Below the pieces are notes generated by a model, which had not been told where the DNA came from, did no database searches, and was given only the letters and a program-made list of their open reading frames with translations. Shown here piece by piece: positions 15,873-21,437 of a stretch of DNA of 21,437 nt (its first letter is position 1; every line of letters starts with the position of its first letter). The stretch spans positions 1 through 21,437 of the forward strand of contig CAYFMP010000065.1 in NCBI GenBank assembly GCA_964344215.1, in the 5' to 3' direction. The stretch is from CAYFMP01 sp964344215 (GTDB taxonomy: Bacteria; Pseudomonadota; Alphaproteobacteria; Rhodospirillales; Casp-alpha2). The position numbers and the translations under genes are program-made.

Positions 15873-15900
15873 ATCATACCATTTTGAATGCAAAAAGCAA
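15873..15900 (-). promoter_or_regulatory. sigma70-type promoter of the FAD dehydrogenase operon
   Basis: On the minus strand TTGCTT (15895-15900) and TATGAT (15873-15878) are separated by 16 bases, a good -35/-10 pair about 35 bases before the start codon. The candidate operator at 15882-15895 lies between the two hexamers, where a bound repressor would block RNA polymerase. This is a visual match without experimental support. Confidence 0.55.
15882..15895. promoter_or_regulatory. candidate GntR operator (TTTTG-AATG-CAAAA)
   Basis: A perfect inverted repeat of TTTTG and CAAAA around AATG. It contains TTGAATGCA, which recurs at 16004-16012 in the opposite promoter. FCD-type GntR proteins bind short palindromes of this size, and the regulator is encoded in the operon this promoter serves. 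Assignment to that protein is inference. Confidence 0.45.
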
Positions 15901-15911
15901 GATCATGACGG

Positions 15912-15937
15912 GTATTCGAAAGTTCTCTGTATTCGAA
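15912..15937. repeat. direct repeat of GTATTCGAA
   Basis: GTATTCGAA occurs at 15912-15920 and again at 15929-15937, 17 bases apart start to start; a third ATTCGAA occurs in the palindrome ATTCGAAT at 16033-16040. The TTCGAA core is itself palindromic. The copies lie between the two divergent promoters, as activator or repressor sites often do. No binding protein can be named. Confidence 0.45.
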
Positions 15938-15987
15938 CGCTGGAAAATAAACACAAAATTAGCAAATATGGGGTATCGAGAAATCTG

Positions 15988-16016
15988 TTGATGTGCGACA
16001 GAATTGAATGCATAAT
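15988..16016 (+). promoter_or_regulatory. sigma70-type promoter of the aminotransferase operon with overlapping operator
   Basis: TTGATG (15988-15993) and CATAAT (16011-16016) are spaced by exactly 17 bases, matching 4/6 and 5/6 of the consensus. The second TTGAATGCA (16004-16012) overlaps the upstream edge of the -10. Transcription would start near 16023, leaving an untranslated leader of about 70 bases before the ATG at 16094. Confidence 0.6.
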
Positions 16017-16093
16017 GCGATCCAAGAAACTAATTCGAATATCGCCATCGGTTCCGAGCGCTCCCGCCGGAACTGAGGTGAGGAGATATTGTG

Positions 16094-17278
16094 ATGTCTT
16101 TTCGCAGCGGCCGCCATTTCCTGCAGATACCCGGACCCAGTAACGTTCCCGACCGCATTCTGCGGGCCATCGACCGGCCGACCATCGACCACCGCGGTCC
16201 CGAGTTCGGCGAGTTCGCCATCGAGGTTCTCGAAGGACTGAAGAAGGTGTTCAAGACCGCGGGCGAGGTCGTCGTCTATCCATCCTCCGGAACCGGTGCC
16301 TGGGAGGCTGCCCTCGTTAACACGCTGTCGCCCGGCGACAGGGTGCTGATGTTCGAGACCGGCCAGTTCGCGACGCTGTGGTCGGAGCTCGCCTTCAGAC
16401 TGGGGCTCGAAATAGAGCTGGTTCCGGGCGACTGGCGGCATGGCGTGTCGGCCGAAGCGGCCGGGCAAATCCTCGCTAACGACAAGGCCCGCGAGATAAA
16501 GGCCGTCTGCGCCGTCCACAACGAGACTTCGACCGGGGTTACCTCGGACATTCCCGCTCTCAGGCAGGCCATCGATGCCGCCGGGCATCCGGCACTGCTG
16601 TTCGTCGATACCATCTCGTCGCTGGCTTCAATCGACTACCGGCACGACGAGTGGGGGGTGGACGTCACCGTCGGCTGTTCTCAGAAAGGGCTGATGCTGC
16701 CGCCGGGTTTGGGCCTCAACGCCATCAGCACCAAGGCCCTCGATGCCGCCAAGGCCAACGCCATGCGACGGTCGTATTGGGACTGGCAGTCGATGCTGTC
16801 CAACGCCGCTTCCGGTTTCTTCCCCTATACGCCGGCGACCAACCTGCTTTACGGTCTCAGGGAAGCCCTCGACATGTTGTCCGAGGAAGGCCTCGACAAC
16901 GTCTTTGCGCGCCATGACCGGCACGCCGAAGCCACTCGCCGCGCCGTTCAGGCCTGGGGGTTGGAGATTCTGTGCCAGAACCCGGACGAGTATTCCAGCG
17001 TGCTGACCGCCGTTCTGGTTCCCGAAGGCGAGGACGCCGACGCCCTGCGCGACCTCATCCTGGAACGTTTCGACATGTCGCTGGGCACAGGCCTCGGCAA
17101 GGTCAAGGGCAAGGTGTTCCGGATCGGCCACCTCGGCGACTTCAACGACCTGATGCTGGCCGGCACGCTGGCCGGCGTCGAAATGGGCTTGGGCCTGGCC
17201 GGCATTCCGCACCAGAAAGGCGGTGTTGCCGCCGCCATGGATTATCTGGCCGACCCGGCCGGCGCCCGTTTCGACTAG
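16094..17278 (+). CDS. class V aminotransferase, serine-glyoxylate aminotransferase type
   Basis: A 394-residue PLP enzyme. Family signatures are FLQIPGPSNVPDRIL (9-23), the phosphate-binding SSGTGAWEA (64-72), Asn143 in HNETSTG, Asp172 in FVDTISSL and the PLP Schiff-base Lys198 in VGCSQKGLMLPPGL. This is the serine-glyoxylate/alanine-glyoxylate/serine-pyruvate group, so it probably moves an amino group between a small amino acid and a 2-oxo acid such as glyoxylate or pyruvate. The ATG at 16094 has AGGAG 8 bases upstream (16081-16085); the GTG just before it is an alternative. It is the first gene of the plus-strand operon, 28 bases ahead of the enoyl-CoA hydratase homologue. A 2-oxo acid made by the divergent FAD dehydrogenase could be its co-substrate (inference). 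Confidence 0.9.
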   Translation: MSFRSGRHFLQIPGPSNVPDRILRAIDRPTIDHRGPEFGEFAIEVLEGLKKVFKTAGEVVVYPSSGTGAWEAALVNTLSPGDRVLMFETGQFATLWSELAFRLGLEIELVPGDWRHGVSAEAAGQILANDKAREIKAVCAVHNETSTGVTSDIPALRQAIDAAGHPALLFVDTISSLASIDYRHDEWGVDVTVGCSQKGLMLPPGLGLNAISTKALDAAKANAMRRSYWDWQSMLSNAASGFFPYTPATNLLYGLREALDMLSEEGLDNVFARHDRHAEATRRAVQAWGLEILCQNPDEYSSVLTAVLVPEGEDADALRDLILERFDMSLGTGLGKVKGKVFRIGHLGDFNDLMLAGTLAGVEMGLGLAGIPHQKGGVAAAMDYLADPAGARFD

Positions 17279-17306
17279 GCGGCTTCAGACGACGCGGATC
17301 CGGACC

Positions 17307-18086
17307 ATGAACGACACCCTTCTCGTCGAACGTCAGGACGGCCTCGTGACCGTCGTCTTCAATCGGCCGGACAAGATGAACGCGTTCACCAAGCAGATGT
17401 GGCAACGGCTCGGTCAGGTCTTCGGCGAGTTGAAAGCCGACGACAGTGTACGCTGTATTATTTTGCGCGGCGCCGGCGAGCGTGCCTTCAGCCCTGGCAA
17501 CGACATCTCCGAATTCGAGAGCGAGCGGTCCAACGCCGAACAGGCGGAGGCCTACGGCGGCATTATGAACGCCGCCATTATCGCGCTTCGTGAATGCCCG
17601 CACCCCACCGTCGCCATGATCCACGGCGTCTGCGTCGGCGGCGGATTGGAAGTCGCCGGCACATGCGATATCCGGATATGTGGCGAATCGAGCCGGTTCG
17701 GGGCGCCGATCAGCAAGCTCGGACTAGTCATGGGATATGCGGAGATCGGCTGTCTGGCCGATTTGGTCGGTCGCCGAGCGGCCTTGGAAATTCTCCTCGA
17801 GGGGAGGGTGTTCGGCGCGGCGGAGGCCCTTGAGAAAGGCGTCGTCAGCCGTGTCGTCGCCGACGACCAGGTCGAACAGGAAACCGTCGCCGCAGCCGGA
17901 CGGATCATCGCCGGCGCACCCTTGGTCCACCGTTGGCACAAGAAATTCCTGGCCCGGCTGGCTGATCCCGAACCCCTAAGCGAGGAAGAGATCAGGGAAG
18001 GGTACGCGTGTTACGACACCGAGGACTTCCGGACCGGCTACCGGGCATTCCTCGAAAAGACCAAGCCCGAATTCAAGGGGCGGTAG
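17307..18086 (+). CDS. enoyl-CoA hydratase/isomerase family protein (atypical active site)
   Basis: A 259-residue crotonase-fold protein acting on an acyl-CoA thioester. Oxyanion-hole segments are AFSPGNDISEF (60-70) and the Gly-rich helix start GVCVGGGLEVAGTCDI (107-122). Glu115 matches the first catalytic Glu of rat mitochondrial hydratase (Glu144). The second (Glu164, in FGQPE) is replaced here by Ile135 in FGAPISKLG, so ordinary syn-hydration is doubtful and isomerase, lyase, decarboxylase or hydrolase activity is possible. The ATG at 17307 gives the usual family start and length. Only 2 bases separate its stop from the CoA-transferase ATG, so the two probably handle consecutive steps on the same acyl group. 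Substrate unknown. Confidence 0.88.
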   Translation: MNDTLLVERQDGLVTVVFNRPDKMNAFTKQMWQRLGQVFGELKADDSVRCIILRGAGERAFSPGNDISEFESERSNAEQAEAYGGIMNAAIIALRECPHPTVAMIHGVCVGGGLEVAGTCDIRICGESSRFGAPISKLGLVMGYAEIGCLADLVGRRAALEILLEGRVFGAAEALEKGVVSRVVADDQVEQETVAAAGRIIAGAPLVHRWHKKFLARLADPEPLSEEEIREGYACYDTEDFRTGYRAFLEKTKPEFKGR

Positions 18087-18088
18087 AG

Positions 18089-19306
18089 ATGACGGACAGG
18101 AAGGGGCCGTTGGCCGGGATCAAGGTCGTTGAACTGGCCCATATCATGGCCGGACCGGTATGCGGGTTGATGTTGGCCGACCTCGGTGCCGACGTCGTTA
18201 AAGTCGAGAAAGTCCCCGGCGGTGACGATTCGAGACGCTTCCTGCCGCCCGATATCGATGGCGAATCGGCCGCCTTCATGATAATGAACCGCAACAAACG
18301 CGGGATCGCCCTCAACCTGAAGAACGAAGACGGCAAGGCCGTCTTGCGCGAAATGCTGAGGACGGCCGACGTCGTCACCGAGAACTACCGGGCCGGCACC
18401 ATGGAAAGGCTGGGATTTGGCTACGACGTGCTACGTCGCGAAAACTCGGGCCTGATTTATTGCGAGATATCGGGTTTCGGGCGCACCGGACCATACGCGG
18501 AGCGCGGCGGGTTCGACCTGATCGCCCAGGGTATGAGCGGCCTGATGAGCATAACCGGCGAAGGGCCCGACCGTCCCTTCGTCAAGGTCGGCGCGCCGGT
18601 CACCGACATCACCGCCGGCATCCTCGGCGCCATGGGAGTCTTGGCGGCTTACGTCAACCGCCTCAACACTGGACGGGGCCAGAAGGTCGATACCTCGCTG
18701 TTCGAGGCCGGCATCGTTCACACCTATTGGCAGTCGGCCATCGGGTTCGCCATCGGTGTGGCGCCGGGACCGATGGGCTCGGCGCATCCCTTGAACGCCC
18801 CGTATCAGGCCTTCGAGACCAAGGACGGCTGGATTACCTTAGGCGCCGCCAACCAGACCAACTGGCTGAAGTTCCTGGAAGTGATCGAGCGCCCGGAACT
18901 GGCCAACGATCCTCGTTTCGCCGACGGCCGCGGCCGCATGGCGAACTTAAAGGAACTGACAGACCTGTTGAACGCGATCTTTCTCGAACGGACCAAGGCC
19001 GAATGGCTCGCGCGGCTGGAGGCCGCCGGCGTGCCGGCCGGTCCGGTCCTCGACGTCAACGAAATGCATGCCGATCCGCACGCCCTTGCCCGCGGTATCG
19101 TCACCGAGGTCGAGCACAGCCGCTTAGGTCCCGTCAAGACCATCGGCTGCCCGATCCAGTTTTCCGAGACGCCGGGCGAGGTGGCGCAGGGCGCGCCGGT
19201 CTATGGGGAGCACACTCGGGAAGTGTTGGCAGAATACGGTTTCGGCGAGGATCGGATCGCTGAACTGATCGCTTCCGGCGCGGCCGTCGCCGCCGACGGA
19301 GATTAG
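18089..19306 (+). CDS. class III (CaiB/BaiF, formyl-CoA transferase-type) CoA-transferase
   Basis: A 405-residue family III CoA-transferase that would move CoA between a donor thioester and a carboxylic acid. The N-terminal Rossmann part begins PLAGIKVVELAHIMAGPVCG (7-26), followed by LGADVVKVEK and the NRNKRGIALNLK segment (68-79). The catalytic Asp that forms the acyl-anhydride is Asp143 in GGFDLIAQGMSG. GRGQKVDTSLFEA and HPLNAPYQAFETKDGW are also typical. It starts 2 bases after the hydratase homologue and ends the plus-strand operon, 8 bases before a convergent gene. It probably activates the pathway acid to its CoA ester; which acid cannot be told. Confidence 0.93.
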   Translation: MTDRKGPLAGIKVVELAHIMAGPVCGLMLADLGADVVKVEKVPGGDDSRRFLPPDIDGESAAFMIMNRNKRGIALNLKNEDGKAVLREMLRTADVVTENYRAGTMERLGFGYDVLRRENSGLIYCEISGFGRTGPYAERGGFDLIAQGMSGLMSITGEGPDRPFVKVGAPVTDITAGILGAMGVLAAYVNRLNTGRGQKVDTSLFEAGIVHTYWQSAIGFAIGVAPGPMGSAHPLNAPYQAFETKDGWITLGAANQTNWLKFLEVIERPELANDPRFADGRGRMANLKELTDLLNAIFLERTKAEWLARLEAAGVPAGPVLDVNEMHADPHALARGIVTEVEHSRLGPVKTIGCPIQFSETPGEVAQGAPVYGEHTREVLAEYGFGEDRIAELIASGAAVAADGD

Positions 19307-19314
19307 GAAATCAT

Positions 19315-20043
19315 TTAGGCGGCAATAGTCTTGCGGGCGCGGGTAATCCGCTTGATTTGACCTTCGACAGAGATGTCGATGATCGACGTGATCTCTAGAT
19401 CACGATCCTCGAACACGTTCTCTCCCGGATGCTCATTCTTCCAAGCCTCGACACTCGCGTCCCTTTCGACCAGCAGACTCTCGATCTGTGGACGGTACAG
19501 ACGCAGCAGGCTGGTGATCCAGATATTGACCGGCCAGGAAGGCGTGGCCAAATCCATTTCGAAATGGTCGAGCAGAGATATGACCGTTTCAGCGCTGTAC
19601 CAGGTTTCGCCCGTCACCCAGCGGTTGGTGGTAAACAGCCGGATCGGGAACCCGGCCCGGTTCATCGAGACGCCGACGAAATGGGTGAGGGCATCGTTGT
19701 CGCTGCCCGGTTCCTCGAGATCAGCAACGTCGGCCGGCTTGGCGTCGCCAGGCATGCCCTTGGGTCTCAGGAAGGTATGAAAGTGGCCGTGTTCGACTCC
19801 CCACTTCTTGGTTCGGTTCTCCGGGGGATGCGCATGGTAATAGAACTGTGAGTGGGTTTCCGGATCGTAGACGTCGCCTGGCGGATAGTGGTCCCATTCG
19901 TAGAACTCGCCGTGTCCGCGAAGCACTTCACCGACCACATTAGCATCGCTCTTCCGAAGGATGCGGTAGCACTCCAGAATACGCTCGCCGGCTTCGGCCA
20001 TGGCGTCCAGTCTATCTGGGGTAAGGTCAGAGAAATTCACCAT
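19315..20043 (-). CDS. His-rich conserved protein of unknown function
   Basis: I do not recognise a characterised function. The 242-residue protein has no signal peptide or membrane helix. It is rich in His and aromatics in its first half: HYPPGDVYDPETHSQFYYHAH (52-72) and EHGHFHTFLRPKG (84-96), giving an HAH and an HGHFH cluster that could bind a metal. HFVGVSMNRAGFPIRLFTTNRWVTGETW (121-148) and the helical end RLYRPQIESLLVERD look like conserved segments. The ATG at 20043 has GGAGGT only 2 bases upstream; a GTG three bases further in would be better spaced, and an open frame extends to 20190. It is the last of three minus-strand genes with the Cys-rich repeat proteins, which suggests but does not show a link. 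Confidence 0.7.
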   Translation of the reverse strand: MVNFSDLTPDRLDAMAEAGERILECYRILRKSDANVVGEVLRGHGEFYEWDHYPPGDVYDPETHSQFYYHAHPPENRTKKWGVEHGHFHTFLRPKGMPGDAKPADVADLEEPGSDNDALTHFVGVSMNRAGFPIRLFTTNRWVTGETWYSAETVISLLDHFEMDLATPSWPVNIWITSLLRLYRPQIESLLVERDASVEAWKNEHPGENVFEDRDLEITSIIDISVEGQIKRITRARKTIAA

Positions 20044-20107
20044 CGACCTCCGATCGGACTCTACCGGAAACGGCGCAATCGCGAAACGAAACAGTCGACG
20101 AACGCAG

Positions 20108-20139
20108 TCGCCGCGAGCCGGAAAACCGGCTCGCGGCGA
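20108..20139. terminator. perfect 14-bp hairpin between the Cys-repeat gene and the His-rich gene
   Basis: TCGCCGCGAGCCGG (20108-20121) pairs with CCGGCTCGCGGCGA (20126-20139) around an AAAA loop (TTTT on the minus strand). It begins 26 bases past the minus-strand stop of the small Cys-repeat gene. No T run follows on either strand, so it may be a hairpin-only terminator, a 3' stabiliser or a processing site. Confidence 0.5.
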
Positions 20140-20165
20140 TGAAACGAGAAGCACGGTTCGGCCAA

Positions 20166-20450
20166 TTAGTTGGTTTTCTTGGCGGCGCAAGGGTTACAAG
20201 GGTTACAGGGGTTCTTGGCGGCGCACGGGTTGCAGGGATTGCAGGGGTTCTTTTTCTTTTTCTTCTTGGCGGCGCATGGGTTGCAGGGGTTCTTCGCCGC
20301 GCAGGGGTTGCACGGGTTGCATGCCGACGCTGCGAGCTGAATGAGGTCCTGCGACTTGGCGGAAGCCGCTTGGGCCTCGGGCAGGACACTTATGGCCCCT
20401 GCGCCTGCGAGAGCTGCGATCCCGACCGCCGTGATGGTTTTCTTGAGCAT
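20166..20450 (-). CDS. small exported Cys-Asn-Pro repeat protein
   Basis: A 94-residue precursor. Residues 1-28 form a signal peptide: MLKK, a hydrophobic stretch TAVGIAALAGAGAISVL, and the cleavage motif AQA before ASAK. After a short linker (SAKSQDLIQLAAS) the rest is made of CNPCNP and CAAKNPCNPCNP units with a run of six Lys, containing 11 Cys and no other domain. The mature protein should be periplasmic, where the evenly spaced Cys could bind soft metals or become modified; no function is known to me. The ATG at 20450 opens the signal peptide and has GGAG 9 bases upstream; a GTG at 20477 is less likely. The same repeat occurs in the neighbouring cytochrome fusion, so the two are probably functional or evolutionary partners. 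Confidence 0.85.
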   Translation of the reverse strand: MLKKTITAVGIAALAGAGAISVLPEAQAASAKSQDLIQLAASACNPCNPCAAKNPCNPCAAKKKKKKNPCNPCNPCAAKNPCNPCNPCAAKKTN

Positions 20451-20682
20451 TTCCGATCTCTCCTGTAGTTCGGGCACCTAAGTCATGTGGACTGTAAACC
20501 TATCGCAGTCGCCATGGCTGCTGGGGTAAAGTCGTTTCAAGAATGTGTGATCGGTTCGAGAAGGTCCGGTCTGAGAACGGATAGCGGCGGCGGTCTAACA
20601 GACCGCCGCCGCTTTGTATCGAAGAAATCCTCCGTTCGATGGGCCGAAAAGGAAATCGTCCCTTCAAGGGACTCGAAGACTC
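20451..20682 (-). other. intergenic region upstream of the small Cys-repeat gene
   Basis: These 232 bases separate the cytochrome fusion gene from the small repeat gene on the minus strand. They hold the hairpin at 20583-20613, a weaker ATCGAA/TTCGAT inverted repeat just beside it, and the Shine-Dalgarno of the repeat gene. I found no convincing -35/-10 pair and no credible coding region on either strand. Confidence 0.5.
20583..20613. terminator. perfect 14-bp hairpin downstream of the cytochrome fusion gene
   Basis: AGCGGCGGCGGTCT (20583-20596) pairs with AGACCGCCGCCGCT (20600-20613) with a 3-base loop. It lies 69 bases past the minus-strand stop at 20683. On the minus strand the tail is ATCCG, with no real T run; on the plus strand TTTGTATC follows, but no plus-strand gene ends here. 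Probable transcription terminator or 3' end stabiliser of the fusion gene. Confidence 0.6.
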
Positions 20683-21437
20683 CTACATACGGTATTCCTC
20701 GGGCACCAACATGATGTGGTCTTGGTCCGGCGCGACACTTGCGTGGCATTCGGCGCAAAACTTCATGCTCATGCCCTTGCCGCGCGTCATTCCCGCGACC
20801 TTGCCGTTCGGCATGATCATCGTATATCGCCAGTCGCCGGAGGCCTTATTGAATCCCTTGTTCATCTTTTCCATGAGAAACAGGGGGCCGACCGAAACTT
20901 TGCCGTCAGGTCGGACGGCGAAGCTGTCCTTGGCCAGGACGCTGCCCAACGGCATGGTTCCGGCTTTCTCGTATCTCTCATAGCGGTAGTCGCCGTGCGG
21001 ATCGGCGTAGTTGTTCACGTACCGGCTGCCGTGGGTCGCCGATTGATAAGGCGAACTTGCGACGTTCAGCCAGCTACCGTATTCGCGGGCCTCCTCAAGT
21101 CCCGACTTCCTATAGGCCTTGCTCATCTCTCCCTTCAGACAAGCATAGACCGCTTTCGCTTCAGCCGGAGAGATTTCGACGACTGAAGCGCCACCACAGG
21201 GATTACACGGGTTGCAAGGATTACAGGGGCTGCAGGCCTTCTTGGCAGCGCATGGGTTGCACGGGTTGCAGGCCTTCTTGGCGGCGCACGGGTTACACGG
21301 GTTGCAGGGGTTCTTGGCGGCGCATGGGTTACATGGGTTGCAGGGGTTCTTGGCGGCGCACGGATTGCACGGGTTGCAGGCCTTCTTGGCGGCGCACGGA
21401 TTGCACGGGTTGCAGGCCTTCTTGGCGGCGCACGGAT
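20683..21437 (-). CDS. Cys-Asn-Pro repeat / cytochrome P460-like fusion protein (5' end outside window)
   Basis: The minus frame is open without a stop from the stop codon at 20683 to the window edge, so the start is missing; 250 residues are visible. The first about 80 are a tandem Cys repeat: five CAAKKACNPCNP or CAAKNPCNPCNP units, then a longer one ending CNPCGG, with 21 Cys. A linker (ASVVEISPAEAKAVYACLKG) leads into a cytochrome P460-like domain with HGSRYVNNYADPHGDYRYE, VGPLFLMEKM, GDWRYTMIMPNG, the single c-type haem motif CAECH (bases 20743-20757) and the end VPEEYR. An internal ATG at 21126 would give only the haem domain without export, so I prefer the upstream fusion. Known P460 cytochromes oxidise hydroxylamine or bind NO in the periplasm; here haem attachment and location are inferred, and the signal peptide should lie beyond the window. 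Confidence 0.85.
   Translation of the reverse strand, partial: PCAAKKACNPCNPCAAKKACNPCNPCAAKNPCNPCNPCAAKNPCNPCNPCAAKKACNPCNPCAAKKACSPCNPCNPCNPCGGASVVEISPAEAKAVYACLKGEMSKAYRKSGLEEAREYGSWLNVASSPYQSATHGSRYVNNYADPHGDYRYERYEKAGTMPLGSVLAKDSFAVRPDGKVSVGPLFLMEKMNKGFNKASGDWRYTMIMPNGKVAGMTRGKGMSMKFCAECHASVAPDQDHIMLVPEEYRM
21196..21437 (-). repeat. 36-bp tandem coding repeat (12-residue Cys-Asn-Pro units), continuing past the window
   Basis: From the window edge inward the Cys codons recur at a strict 36-bp period (21430, 21394, 21358, 21322, 21286, 21250), giving Cys at relative positions 1, 7 and 10 of each 12-residue unit. Two unit types occur in the order A-A-B-B-A, where A is CAAKKACNPCNP and B is CAAKNPCNPCNP. 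Differences are mostly synonymous (TGC/TGT, AAC/AAT, CCG/CCA/CCC), which argues for selection on the protein. The array is incomplete at the edge. Confidence 0.85.

Noticed and set aside
15727..16143. 138-residue plus-strand frame across the divergent promoter region
   Set aside because: It crosses both promoters and the aminotransferase start in another frame and resembles nothing.
20683..21126. P460-like protein starting at the internal ATG at 21126
   Set aside because: It would lack an export signal needed for c-type haem attachment, and the frame continues open through the Cys-repeat tract.
21196..21437. CRISPR-like array
   Set aside because: The repeats are contiguous 36-bp units without unique spacers, keep a reading frame and vary at synonymous positions, so they are coding tandem repeats.

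Overview
The window looks like chromosomal DNA of a GC-rich alphaproteobacterium, probably of the Rhodospirillales type. The reasons are the gene order thrS-infC-rpmI-rplT-pheS-pheT, an infC that seems to begin at a non-standard codon ahead of an ARRPMN start typical of alphaproteobacterial IF3, an esterase very close to mitochondrial ABHD10, and TTGAC-type -35 elements. The taxon is an inference. I saw no rRNA, tRNA, insertion sequence, phage gene or CRISPR array. No stretch over 300 bases lacks a gene; the longest gap is the 254-base divergent promoter region at 15840-16093.

1-3016: a minus-strand ABHD10-like hydrolase lies head to head with two plus-strand glycosyltransferases (GT4, then GT9 with a GTGA overlap), probably for cell-surface glycans. 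3077-10795: the translation cluster, made of threonyl-tRNA synthetase, IF3, ribosomal proteins L35 and L20, and both phenylalanyl-tRNA synthetase subunits (ATGA overlap), followed closely by a HAD phosphatase. Structured leaders lie before rpmI and before pheS.

10792-19306: an accessory metabolic block built around a divergent promoter region at 15840-16093. On the minus strand a large FAD/4Fe-4S 2-hydroxyacid dehydrogenase is followed after 5 bases by a GntR/FCD regulator, and after 12 more by a six-helix membrane-anchored class III nucleotide cyclase. On the plus strand a serine-glyoxylate-type aminotransferase is followed by an enoyl-CoA hydratase/isomerase homologue lacking one classical catalytic Glu, and by a class III CoA-transferase. 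Both sides have good sigma70-like promoters, each carrying a TTGAATGCA element, so the GntR protein probably controls both operons. The pathway substrate cannot be read from sequence.

19315-21437: the most unusual part. Three minus-strand genes encode (a) the C-terminal part of a protein joining a tandem Cys-Asn-Pro-Cys repeat tract (period 12 residues, 36 bp) to a cytochrome P460-like c-type haem domain, cut by the window edge; (b) a small exported protein with the same Cys-Asn-Pro repeats; and (c) a His-rich protein of unknown function. Perfect 14-bp GC-rich hairpins lie in both gaps between them. I read this as a possible undescribed periplasmic metal- or haem-related Cys-rich system; that function is inference.
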